From CAZUVM01 sp964623885 (lineage in GTDB: Bacteria > Verrucomicrobiota > Verrucomicrobiia > Limisphaerales > UBA8199): a stretch of 64,000 bases of DNA. The notes beneath the pieces are model-generated. The model was not told where the DNA came from. It saw only the letters and a program-made list of their open reading frames with translations, and searched no databases. The stretch spans positions 1 through 64,000 of the forward strand of contig CAZUVM010000148.1 of assembly GCA_964623885.1 (NCBI GenBank). The letters are read 5' to 3'. Below, one piece after another: positions 52,253-60,852 of this stretch (its first letter is position 1; each line of letters opens with the position of its first letter). The position numbers were made by a program, and so were the translations under genes.

Positions 52253-53286
52253 TTCTGCGCCAGCACCTTAAGCAATTCCACAACACGAGGCGAGCCTTCG
52301 GCGGGGCGTAACACGTCGCGACAATATAATGAATAAGCCAGAAACCATTCACGTTCGCGGCCTATGAGACCGGCCTCGCGCGCGTAAGCCTGAAATGGTG
52401 ACGAAACAAGAAGTGACTCGGCCAGGCTCGCCAGCCGGGCCGGCGGTTGCCGCTGAACCAGCATGGCCGGCTGCAGCACGAAATGAAACCAGTCCCACGC
52501 CGGCGGGCCGTTCAATTCGCCGCGCTCCCAATCCAACACTGTCCAAACGCCAGGCGCGGAAACTTTGATGTTCCATGGCGCGAAATCGCCGTGAAAGACG
52601 GCAGCTTGAACGCGCAAACCGGCAAGGGTGGCCAACTGTTTGAACAAAGGGTCTTCGGTCGATGCCTGATTCAAACGCTGCCAGGCAGCCAGTTCGCTCA
52701 CCTCGATCCTGCGACCGGCTTTGAGCCAGGAACTGAGGAGCGGTTCGACGTCGCCTGCCTGCGCTGCTCGAGGGGAATGGCCCGGGAAAAAGTCCGTGGC
52801 GAAAGCATGAATGCCGCGTTCATGGAACTGGTGGCGCACGCGTGGGATAGCGCGTAGCTCGGCAGGAATGGAGCTCAAGAACGAAACCTCTTTGGCAATC
52901 AGTTCGTTCGCAGCGGGCTGGGTACCCGCCTTTACGACTGCCGCAGGCTTGCCATCGTGTGAAAAAACCAGGATCTGAAAACGCCGGCCGGGCACCCACG
53001 GGTTTCCGGCCATAATGGCGAAATCGGGAAGCTCGGGCGCAGGAGTATGAGGCGAACCTTTGCTAACGCGGTTCAGGAACTGGAGGAAGGGGCCCTGAGG
53101 GTCCAGCGAGAGAGCGTCTTGTTCCGCCCAAAGAGGCAATCGGCGACGGATGGATTGTCGCCAGATCCACTTAGCTCCGCGCGCACGGAGGGTCTGGGCG
53201 GGGTAAAGGTCTATCGCGGCCTGCATTTGCGGCATGCCGCGAGGCAGGATGAGCAGCGGGTGACCGGCTTTTTTGAATACCGCCAT
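52237..53286 (-). CDS. APH-fold phosphotransferase of unknown substrate
   Basis: About 349 residues from the ATG at 53286 (MAVFKKAGHPLLILPRG); the frame stays open to 53409, but that part is translated from an AAAGTCCA repeat. The C-terminal lobe has AAVFHGDFAPWNIKVS (catalytic Asp) and VWTVLDWERGELNGPPAWDW (metal-binding Asp), and the N-terminal lobe has FQILVFSHDGKPAAVVKAGT with a candidate ATP-binding Lys. It forms a two-gene unit with the nucleotidyltransferase/kinase fusion. A role in modifying a cell-surface sugar or lipid is plausible but unproven. Confidence 0.75.
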   Translation of the reverse strand: MAVFKKAGHPLLILPRGMPQMQAAIDLYPAQTLRARGAKWIWRQSIRRRLPLWAEQDALSLDPQGPFLQFLNRVSKGSPHTPAPELPDFAIMAGNPWVPGRRFQILVFSHDGKPAAVVKAGTQPAANELIAKEVSFLSSIPAELRAIPRVRHQFHERGIHAFATDFFPGHSPRAAQAGDVEPLLSSWLKAGRRIEVSELAAWQRLNQASTEDPLFKQLATLAGLRVQAAVFHGDFAPWNIKVSAPGVWTVLDWERGELNGPPAWDWFHFVLQPAMLVQRQPPARLASLAESLLVSSPFQAYAREAGLIGREREWFLAYSLYCRDVLRPAEGSPRVVELLKVLAQKWASH

Positions 53287-53376
53287 TTCGACCCGGCGCA
53301 CCCGCGGCGAGGAGGGAGGGGCGCTCTCAAATAAGCTTTTCCAGGATGTATTGCCGCTATCCAAGGTCCGAGGCAA

Positions 53377-53404
53377 AAGTCCAAAGTCCAGGGCCCAAAG
53401 TCCA
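53377..53404 (-). repeat. Short tandem-like repeat of AAAGTCCA units
   Basis: Three near copies of AAAGTCCA lie between the APH-like and typA genes, separated by CAGGGCC-like filler. Translated in reverse they give the LWALDFGL type peptide seen in spurious frames. The rest of 53287-53539 shows nothing recognisable. Confidence 0.5.
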
Positions 53405-53539
53405 ACCAAAACAGCAGCCTTGACCTTTAGCGGTTTCGAGGCACATTACCCGGCTCGATTCGTGGGCGTTGATGCCTGTGAGGCGCGTCCAACTCGGGCT
53501 CTCGTTTCGCGCATCTCGTTTCACGAGTTCACTTTACAC

Positions 53540-55375
53540 ATGCAGCACATACGTAATATCGCCATTATCGCACACGTAGACCACGGCAAAACGACGCTCG
53601 TCGACTGCCTGCTCAAGCAATCCGGGACTTTCCGCGCCAACCAGGCCATTGCCTCGGAAGAGCGGATCATGGACTCCATGGACCTAGAGCGGGAAAAAGG
53701 CATTACCATCCGCGCCAAGAACGCCGCGTTCAAATACAAAGATTACCACATCAATATCGTGGACACCCCCGGTCACGCAGATTTTGGCGGCGAGGTCGAG
53801 CGTATCATGAACATGATCGATGGCGTGTTGCTGGTGGTGGATGCTGCTGACGGCCCGCAGGCCCAGACCCGTTTCGTACTGCGGAAGGCTTTGGAGGCCG
53901 GCGCCAAGCCCATAGTGGTCATTAATAAAATCGATCGCGAGAATGCCAACCCGCACGAAGTTCTCGACGCGGTGTGGGATCTATTCGGTTCGCTGCACGC
54001 GACAGACGAGCAGATGGATTTCCCGGTGATTTATGCGAGTGCCAAGGACGGCTATGCCAAAGTCGACTTGAAACACTCGAGCGGCACTATGGAGCCGTTG
54101 TTTGACGCTATCATCAAACACATCCCTCCGCCGCGGGCGCACGCGGGCGAAGGGTTCAAACTGCTGGTAGCGAACCTGGACTATTCCGATTACCTGGGCC
54201 GAATCGCCTTCGGCAAGATTTATAGCGGCAAGGTAAAAGTGGGGGATATTTCGATCTGCATACACGGCGACGGGCGCAAAACCACTTCAAAGATTACCGC
54301 CATTTTCCATTTCGAAGGGCTCAAGCGCATCGAGATCCAGGAGGCGCACGCCGGCGACGTGGTGGGCCTGACCGGCTTCGACGATGTGTTCATTGGTGAA
54401 ACTATTACCGATTCAGAAGCGCGGCTGCCGTTGCCGTTTGTGCCCATTGATCCGCCCACCATTCAAATGCAGTTCGCGGTGAACGACGGTCCGCTCGCAG
54501 GCACGGATGGCCAACTGGTCACTGCACGTCACATTTGGGAACGCCTCGTCAAAGAGGTCCGCACGAACGTGGCGCTGCGTATCGAACAAACCGATGCGCC
54601 AAACATCTTCAATGTCAGCGGTCGTGGTGAAATGCAGATCGCGATCCTCGTTGAGCAGATGCGGCGCGAAGGCTACGAAGTGCTGGTTTCCCGGCCCGAG
54701 GTCATCTACCGTAAAGATCCCGCCGGCAACCTGCTCGAACCCATCGAACGGCTGTTCCTCGAAATCCCCAAGGAATTCATGGGACCGGTGCTGGAGAATC
54801 TCTCTGGGCGCAAAGGCGAAATCGTCAACATGAATCACCATGGCGATGAAGTGAGCATCGAGGCGCTGATTCCCACCCGCGGGCTGATCGGCTTCGAAAC
54901 CGACCTGGTCAACCAGACTCGCGGCCTCGGCGTCATGAGCCATTTGTTCCACGAATACGGCCCCGACCGCGGCGATATCGTCGCGCGCAAAAACGGGTCG
55001 CTGGTGTCCATGGAGAGCGGGGAGGCGATGGCTTACGCCTTGAACATGCTTCAGGAACGGGGTCGGCTCATGGTCGAGCCGGGCGATAAAATCTATGAAG
55101 GAATGATCGTCGGCGAGAACGCGCGCGAAAATGATATCCCGGTGAATCCCTGCAAGGCCAAGAAACTCACGAATATGCGATCGCAAGGCGACGGTAAAGG
55201 CATCCAGCTTTCTGCCCCGCTGAAGCTCTCACTCGAGCGCGCCCTGGAATACATCGGGCCCGACGAGTACGTCGAGGCGACGCCAAAGAACTTGCGTTTG
55301 CGGAAGAAAATCCTCGACGAGAACCAACGTAAACGCGCCGCTCAAAACCGGGCGATCAAGGTTGTGGCAGCCTAG
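53540..55375 (+). CDS. typA: Ribosome-associated GTPase TypA/BipA
   Basis: 611 residues from the ATG at 53540 (MQHIRNIAIIAHVDHGKTTL); the frame is open further upstream but without homology. G-domain motifs: AHVDHGKTT, REKGITI, DTPGHADF, NKIDR. EF-G-like domains follow, and the C-terminal TypA-specific part includes GEMQIAILVEQMRREGYEVL, PTRGLIGFETDLVNQTRG and NMRSQGDGKGIQLSAP. It binds the ribosome and is involved in 50S assembly and stress adaptation. Length equals the family norm. A strong terminator follows the stop. Confidence 0.95.
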   Translation: MQHIRNIAIIAHVDHGKTTLVDCLLKQSGTFRANQAIASEERIMDSMDLEREKGITIRAKNAAFKYKDYHINIVDTPGHADFGGEVERIMNMIDGVLLVVDAADGPQAQTRFVLRKALEAGAKPIVVINKIDRENANPHEVLDAVWDLFGSLHATDEQMDFPVIYASAKDGYAKVDLKHSSGTMEPLFDAIIKHIPPPRAHAGEGFKLLVANLDYSDYLGRIAFGKIYSGKVKVGDISICIHGDGRKTTSKITAIFHFEGLKRIEIQEAHAGDVVGLTGFDDVFIGETITDSEARLPLPFVPIDPPTIQMQFAVNDGPLAGTDGQLVTARHIWERLVKEVRTNVALRIEQTDAPNIFNVSGRGEMQIAILVEQMRREGYEVLVSRPEVIYRKDPAGNLLEPIERLFLEIPKEFMGPVLENLSGRKGEIVNMNHHGDEVSIEALIPTRGLIGFETDLVNQTRGLGVMSHLFHEYGPDRGDIVARKNGSLVSMESGEAMAYALNMLQERGRLMVEPGDKIYEGMIVGENARENDIPVNPCKAKKLTNMRSQGDGKGIQLSAPLKLSLERALEYIGPDEYVEATPKNLRLRKKILDENQRKRAAQNRAIKVVAA

Positions 55376-55405
55376 CTATAGGCTGTTCAATAAATCCGTC
55401 TCGCG

Positions 55406-55428
55406 CCCCGCCAAACCGGCGGGGTTTT
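55406..55428 (+). terminator. Intrinsic terminator after typA
   Basis: CCCCGCC (55406-55412) pairs with GGCGGGG (55418-55424) over the loop AAACC, followed by TTTT. It lies 30 bases after the typA stop and just before the convergent YdcH-like gene. Confidence 0.85.
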
Positions 55429-55432
55429 GCCG

Positions 55433-55735
55433 CTATGCCGCGGCAGCGTGCATCGTCTGCGCCGCCTGCACCGTCTGCTCCATCGCCACGACCGGGGCGG
55501 GTGCGTGCCGGATGCAATGATAAATGTAATCCTTGAGCTTTGCGCGGCGCATCTTCAGCTCTTCGATTTCCTGGTCGATAGCGAAATCGATTTCTTCTTC
55601 GATGCGGTAGATTTCATCGTCAAGCCGATGATACTCGTCGAAGACGCTTCGAAAATGTTCGTTGGATCCCTTGAGGCGGCGAATGGTTTCACGATGTTCC
55701 GGGAACTCTCTCAGGATCGGGTGATGCAAGTCCAT
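55433..55735 (-). CDS. YdcH-like (DUF465) small coiled-coil protein
   Basis: 100 residues. HPILREFPEHRETIRRLKGS, NEHFRSVFDEYHRLDDEIYR and ELKMRRAKLKDYIYHCIRHA fit DUF465, a helical hairpin protein of unknown function. An AGGAG lies nine bases before the ATG. The Ala/Val-rich tail after residue 80 is not part of the domain. Nothing recognisable was found in the 253 bases upstream. Confidence 0.85.
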   Translation of the reverse strand: MDLHHPILREFPEHRETIRRLKGSNEHFRSVFDEYHRLDDEIYRIEEEIDFAIDQEIEELKMRRAKLKDYIYHCIRHAPAPVVAMEQTVQAAQTMHAAAA

Positions 55736-55988
55736 TGGGACAATCTCCTATTTTGATTTTTGCTGGAGTCGGTTACTGCGAAGAACGGAAGAGGAAGACG
55801 GGAGGCAATCGAGTCGGGCGGGAGAAGCGGGCCGGTTCTGCCGGCGGGACCGGCGTTCGCGAGACCGGACGATGCGCTACGCTTCGTTTCCATTCGCGGT
55901 CCGCCAAACCGTGGTTCTGGCGAACCGTAATTATCCTAGCGCGGGTTTCGTCCCAGTAAAGCTTTTCTTTCGCGAAAGTCCAACTTTT

Positions 55989-57980
55989 TTAACCGCTTAC
56001 CTCCATGCCGACCAGGCAGACATCGTCAGTGAAAGGTTGTTCGTTCGCGAAGTGGCGAACCTCGGCGAGCAACGCGTCGAACAGTTCGCCGGCAGGCAGA
56101 TTGAGCCGCTGCTGGACCGCGCTGGTCAGGAGCGCAGACGTATAAAGGTCACCTTGCAGGTTGTGTGCCTCGATCAGGCCGTCGGTATAAAGAAAAACTG
56201 CGTCGTGCGGGCGAAGCAGCACCTCAGAGGTGTGGTAAACCGACCCTTCGGTCAGGCCGAGCGCGGGCTGGCTTTTGCCCGACGCGTTGAGCAACGGAAC
56301 GATTTGGCTTGCATCGCGGCGCAGGTGCAGCGGCTTGGGGTGTCCCGCGTTGCTGTAGCGCAGGACCCGGGTCGCGCAGTCGGCTACCAGGTAGAACGCA
56401 GTGGTCAGCAGCGGTGTGCCGGTATGCTTTAGAATGGCGCAAAGATCATTATTCAGCTTGGTCAGGAAATCTCCCGGGCTCATTGCTACCGCTTTGAGTT
56501 CCTCGACTAATGCGCGAATCATGGCGGTCACCAGCGCCGAACGCACGCCATGACCCGCCACATCGCACAGAAACACTCCCGCTTGCGTCTCCGATAAGGG
56601 CGAAACCGTAAAGAAGTCGCCGCCCACACTGCCAGTCGGCAGGTAGCGATGAGTAAAGCGCAGCGCACTTTCCCCACCGGATGTTGCAGGGGCAAAAGTC
56701 GGATACTGCTGCGGCAGCATGGTGAGCTGGATCTCCCGCGCCATCTTCAGGTCCTCTTCCATCTGGTCGTTCTTGGCGCGTAGCTCGCGGCGGCTCTCGT
56801 TCAAAGCCGCGTTGGTCCGCCGGATTTTCTCTTCTGCCATCCGTTGCTGGGTGATGTCCCAGAAGATCCCCTGCAGACCGATGGTCCGGCCGTCCTCTCG
56901 GAGCGGAGTTTTCACCACTTGCACGTAGGTTTTGCCGCAACCGGGCGCCTGGTGTTCCTCAACGGTCTCAAACGGCTTGCCGGTTTCGAGTACGCGCCGG
57001 TCGTCCCGCTGATATTTTTCAGCCAGCGCCGCCGGGAAGAAATCGAAATCACTTTTGCCGACAATTTCCTCGAGGGATCGGCCCAGGGTCTGGCAGAAGT
57101 GCTGATTGGCAAAGGTGAAACGGCCTTCGGGGTTTTTGCGAAAGATATTCTGCGGAAGCGTTTCGACCAGGGAATGATAAAGCGCCTCCGAATGGCGCAG
57201 TTTCTCTTCTGCTTGCCGCCGCTGGGTGATGTCTTCGACCGTGCCCTCATAATACAACAGCCGCCCGCTCGTATCCCGCACGGCGCGGCAGTTTTCCGAA
57301 ATCCAAATAATACTGCCGTCTTTCCGGTGCACTTGCGACTCGAACCCGCTGATCACATCCTCTTCCTGCATCAAACGGATGAACTGATCGCGCCGCCCAT
57401 CCTCGAGGTAGAGCTTGCGGCTAATGTCGGTAAGGCTATGTCTCAGGTCTTCCGGGGAGTCGTAACCATAAATTCGAGCGAGCGCGGCGTTGGCCATCAG
57501 GTACCGGCCTTCCGGTGTGGTTTGGAAAATGCCCTCCATCAGGTGGTCGAACACGCTGTGGTACTTTTCCTCGGCTTCGAGCAAGGCGCGGTCGGTGCGG
57601 TGTCGCTCGATCGCATAACGGATTGAACGCTCTAGCCATCCCGGCGTCAATTGGCCTTTAACCAGGTAATCGTGCGCCCCGGCATGGACGGCCTCAAGAG
57701 CGATTGTCTCATCATCCGAGTCCCCCGCCACTAAAATGGGTAATTGCGGCGCCCCCGCCCGCAGCAGCGAAACGTTAGCCAAGCCGGCCCCATCCGGCAG
57801 TGACATGTCCATCACGCATACGTCGAAATTGGTGCCCACCAGCGCATTCAGGCCCCGGCGCAGGTTCTCCACGGGCAGGATTTCTGCGGTCACGTCGCGC
57901 GCCTGACAAAGCATTTCCCCGACATACCGGGCGAACCCGGGGTCATGCTCGATAAGAAGCACCTTCAGTTTGTCCTGCAT
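55989..57980 (-). CDS. Response regulator-PAS-PAS-SpoIIE (PP2C) serine phosphatase
   Basis: 663 residues from the ATG at 57980 (MQDKLKVLLIEHDPGFARYV); the longer frame to 58049 adds no conserved sequence. Domains: receiver 5-120 with the phospho-acceptor Asp in FDVCVMDMSLPDGAG and Lys in YLVKGQ; two PAS/PAC domains (about 135-260 and 265-385, each ending in EDITQRRQAEEK or WDITQQRMAEEK); a coiled coil; and a PP2C/SpoIIE domain (GGDFFTVSPLSETQAGVFLC, DVAGHGVRSALVTAMIRALV, DAVFLYTDGLIEA, FTDDVCLVGMEV). It probably dephosphorylates an anti-sigma-factor antagonist or similar protein; no partner gene is next to it. Confidence 0.9.
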   Translation of the reverse strand: MQDKLKVLLIEHDPGFARYVGEMLCQARDVTAEILPVENLRRGLNALVGTNFDVCVMDMSLPDGAGLANVSLLRAGAPQLPILVAGDSDDETIALEAVHAGAHDYLVKGQLTPGWLERSIRYAIERHRTDRALLEAEEKYHSVFDHLMEGIFQTTPEGRYLMANAALARIYGYDSPEDLRHSLTDISRKLYLEDGRRDQFIRLMQEEDVISGFESQVHRKDGSIIWISENCRAVRDTSGRLLYYEGTVEDITQRRQAEEKLRHSEALYHSLVETLPQNIFRKNPEGRFTFANQHFCQTLGRSLEEIVGKSDFDFFPAALAEKYQRDDRRVLETGKPFETVEEHQAPGCGKTYVQVVKTPLREDGRTIGLQGIFWDITQQRMAEEKIRRTNAALNESRRELRAKNDQMEEDLKMAREIQLTMLPQQYPTFAPATSGGESALRFTHRYLPTGSVGGDFFTVSPLSETQAGVFLCDVAGHGVRSALVTAMIRALVEELKAVAMSPGDFLTKLNNDLCAILKHTGTPLLTTAFYLVADCATRVLRYSNAGHPKPLHLRRDASQIVPLLNASGKSQPALGLTEGSVYHTSEVLLRPHDAVFLYTDGLIEAHNLQGDLYTSALLTSAVQQRLNLPAGELFDALLAEVRHFANEQPFTDDVCLVGMEVSG

Positions 57981-58138
57981 AACAACGGCATACAAACGAT
58001 CCCCCGCAAAAACCGGCGGGGGTGGCCGGTGACCATGCTCGCATAACACCCGTTGATTGCAATCCGAAATAACCCCAGTGCAGCCTGACCAGCAAAGCGA
58101 GTCGCAGCAAATAGGATCCTTGCAGTCATTGCTGCTGC

Positions 58139-58162
58139 CGTCTCGCCCCTCTTGACGAGACG
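58139..58162. promoter_or_regulatory. Perfect inverted repeat in the leader of clpB
   Basis: CGTCTCG and CGAGACG are separated by ten bases; the right arm ends 24 bases before the clpB ATG. It is unlike CIRCE. It may be a binding site for a heat-shock regulator or an mRNA hairpin. No T-run follows, so it is not a terminator. Confidence 0.4.
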
Positions 58163-58185
58163 CCCCCAGCCATTATCAGTACTCC

Positions 58186-60792
58186 ATGCAACTGGAACGG
58201 TTGACGATCAAGTCCCAAGAGGCGTTGCAAGAGGCGCAGCGTATCGCGCAGGGTCATTCTCATCAGGAGGTTGATGGCGAACACCTGTTGCTCGCCCTGC
58301 TCAGCCAGGACGATAGCCTGATCCCCAATCTTCTCGAAAAAATCGGCATACCGCCTGCCAAACTCAGGCCGGACCTGGAACGTGAGCTCGCGCGGCGGCA
58401 CAAAGTCCAGGGCACCAGTTCCGCCGACCTCTTCCTCAGCTCCAGTCTTAAGAAAGCGCTGGACGCTGCCCAGTCGGAGGCCGGCAAACTCAAAGACGAT
58501 TACATCAGCAGCGAGCACTTGCTTTTGGGCTTGCTCGATGAGGCGGACCCTTCGCTCAAGAAGATTTTTCAAAATCATGGCGTCAAACGTGATCTGGTGT
58601 TGCGCGCACTGGCTGAACTCCGGGGCAACCAACGCGTAACTGACCCCAATCCCGAAGATAAGTTCCAGGCCCTCGATAAGTATGGACGCGACCTTACCGC
58701 GCTGGCACGCCAGGGAAAAATCGACCCCGTGGTAGGCCGCGATGATGAAATCCGCCGGGTAATGCAAGTCCTGACCCGCCGCACGAAGAATAACCCCGTG
58801 CTCATCGGCGAACCCGGGGTGGGCAAAACAGCAATCGCGGAAGGCCTCGCTCGGCGAATCGTGAGCGGGGACGTGCCCGAGACCCTCAAGAACAAGCGGT
58901 TAGTTGCAATGGATTTGAGCGCAATGATTGCCGGGGCCAAGTATCGGGGGGAATTCGAAGACCGCCTCAAAGCTTTCCTGAAAGAAATCGTGGCGAGTGA
59001 AGGCAAAATCATTCTTTTTATCGATGAATTACACACGCTGGTAGGCGCGGGCGCGGCGGAGGGCGCTACCGATGCGGCCAATATCATGAAACCTCAGCTC
59101 GCGCGTGGCGAGTTGCGCGCCATCGGCGCCACGACGTTGGATGAATACCGCAAGCATATTGAAAAGGATCCCGCGCTCGAGCGCCGATTTCAGCCGGTCA
59201 TGGTCGCCGAACCTTCAGTCGAAGCAACCATTGCGATCCTGCGCGGCCTTAAGGAACGCTACGAGGTGCATCACGGAGTCCGAATCCAGGACGCCGCCCT
59301 GGTCGCTGCGGCCACGCTCTCCCATCGCTACATCACCGACCGGTTCCTGCCGGACAAGGCTATCGACCTGGTCGATGAAGCTGCCTCGCGCCTCCGAATG
59401 GAGCTCGATTCCATGCCGACGGAAATCGATCAGTTGGAACGACAGATTCAGCAGCTCGAAATCGAACAAAACGCTCTCAAGAAAGAGAAAGACGAGGCTT
59501 CGCGCGAACGACTCAAAAAACTTGAAAAGGATCTGGCCAACTTCAAAGAAAGGTCAACCCAGCTCAAGGCACAATGGCAGAACGAAAAGGCGGCCATCAA
59601 CGCGGTTAGCATTATCAACAGCCAGATCGAGCAGGCCAAGCTCGATCTCGAAAAGGCACAACGTCAAAACGATTTAAACCTGGCTTCCCAGATTCAATAC
59701 GGACGATTGCCTGAATTGCAGAAAAAACTGGCCGACGCCGAAAAAAGCCTGCGCGAAAAACCAGCCAGCCAACGCCTGCTTCATCAGGAGGTCAGCGAAG
59801 AAGACATTGCGCGGGTCGTCGCTTCATGGACTGGAATTCCAGTCACGCGCATGCTCGAAACGGAGCGGCAGAAGCTCGTCAAAATGGAGGAGCGGCTGCA
59901 GCAGCGGGTAATTGGCCAAAAAGAGGCCATCGAAGCGGTGTCCAACGCCGTCCGCCGCTCCCGTAGCGGCCTCCAGGATCCGAATCGGCCCATCGGTTCT
60001 TTTATTTTTCTGGGTCCAACCGGCGTCGGCAAAACCGAGACCGCCCGCGCGCTGGCTGAGTTTCTCTTCGATGATGAGAGTGCCATGGTTCGCATTGATA
60101 TGAGCGAATACATGGAAAAACACACGGTGGCGCGGCTGATTGGCGCGCCTCCCGGCTATGTTGGATTCGAAGAGGGTGGCCAATTGACCGAGGCGGTTCG
60201 CCGCCGCCCCTACAGCGTCGTGCTCTTCGATGAAATCGAAAAGGGCCACCACGATGTATTCAACGTCCTGCTCCAGATTCTGGATGATGGGCGGCTCACC
60301 GACGGCCAGGGCCGCACCGTCGATTTCAAGAACACCATCATCATCATGACGAGCAATATCGGCTCGCCCATCATCCAGGAGTATTACAGCAGCGGCAAAC
60401 TCGGCACCAAGGATCATGCTGAAATGGAGCGCCTCGTCCGCACCGAGCTGCGCTCGCACTTCCGCCCCGAGTTCCTCAATCGCGTCGATGACATCATCAT
60501 TTTCCACAGTCTCGACGAGAAGCAAATCACGCACATCGTCGATCTACAACTCGAGCGCCTTGATAAGCGTCTGGCCCAGCAGCAACTCAGCCTCGAAGTG
60601 GATCGCTCTGCCAAACAGCTTATTGCCAAAGAGGGTTATGACCCGCAGTTCGGTGCCCGTCCCTTGAAACGCGCGATCCAGGATCTGTTGCTGGATCCGT
60701 TGGCCACCAAGCTCCTGGTCGGCGATTTCAAACCCGGCGACCGGATCAAAGTCGCCGCGCACGACGGGGAGTTGGTGCTCGAGAAGAAGTGA
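58186..60792 (+). CDS. clpB: Chaperone ClpB (Hsp100 disaggregase)
   Basis: 868 residues, the family norm. The N-domain begins MQLERLTIKSQEALQEAQRI. NBD1 carries Walker A GEPGVGKTAIAEGLA (about 208) and Walker B IILFIDELHTLVGAG. The middle coiled coil at about 400-520 (QLERQIQQLEIEQNALKKEK) marks ClpB rather than ClpA or ClpC. NBD2 has GPTGVGKTETARALAEFLFD (about 610) and the Arg/sensor region LNRVDDIIIFHSLDEKQITH. It unfolds aggregated proteins together with DnaK. An inverted repeat lies in the leader. Confidence 0.96.
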   Translation: MQLERLTIKSQEALQEAQRIAQGHSHQEVDGEHLLLALLSQDDSLIPNLLEKIGIPPAKLRPDLERELARRHKVQGTSSADLFLSSSLKKALDAAQSEAGKLKDDYISSEHLLLGLLDEADPSLKKIFQNHGVKRDLVLRALAELRGNQRVTDPNPEDKFQALDKYGRDLTALARQGKIDPVVGRDDEIRRVMQVLTRRTKNNPVLIGEPGVGKTAIAEGLARRIVSGDVPETLKNKRLVAMDLSAMIAGAKYRGEFEDRLKAFLKEIVASEGKIILFIDELHTLVGAGAAEGATDAANIMKPQLARGELRAIGATTLDEYRKHIEKDPALERRFQPVMVAEPSVEATIAILRGLKERYEVHHGVRIQDAALVAAATLSHRYITDRFLPDKAIDLVDEAASRLRMELDSMPTEIDQLERQIQQLEIEQNALKKEKDEASRERLKKLEKDLANFKERSTQLKAQWQNEKAAINAVSIINSQIEQAKLDLEKAQRQNDLNLASQIQYGRLPELQKKLADAEKSLREKPASQRLLHQEVSEEDIARVVASWTGIPVTRMLETERQKLVKMEERLQQRVIGQKEAIEAVSNAVRRSRSGLQDPNRPIGSFIFLGPTGVGKTETARALAEFLFDDESAMVRIDMSEYMEKHTVARLIGAPPGYVGFEEGGQLTEAVRRRPYSVVLFDEIEKGHHDVFNVLLQILDDGRLTDGQGRTVDFKNTIIIMTSNIGSPIIQEYYSSGKLGTKDHAEMERLVRTELRSHFRPEFLNRVDDIIIFHSLDEKQITHIVDLQLERLDKRLAQQQLSLEVDRSAKQLIAKEGYDPQFGARPLKRAIQDLLLDPLATKLLVGDFKPGDRIKVAAHDGELVLEKK

Positions 60793-60852
60793 TCGTCGAA
60801 ACCGGTTCTCACTTTACCGAATGCTGCAATTCCGGTTGAATATCGGTGCAGC

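Noticed and set aside
53287..53409. Longer N-terminus of the APH-like protein
   Set aside because: The codons come from an AAAGTCCA repeat and lack protein character; ATG 53286 is preferred.
53273..53539. N-terminal extension of TypA by 89 residues
   Set aside because: TypA proteins start at the G1 motif region; the extension overlaps the divergent gene start and the repeat.
58050..58185. CIRCE element before clpB
   Set aside because: The palindrome present does not match TTAGCACTC-N9-GAGTGCTAA.
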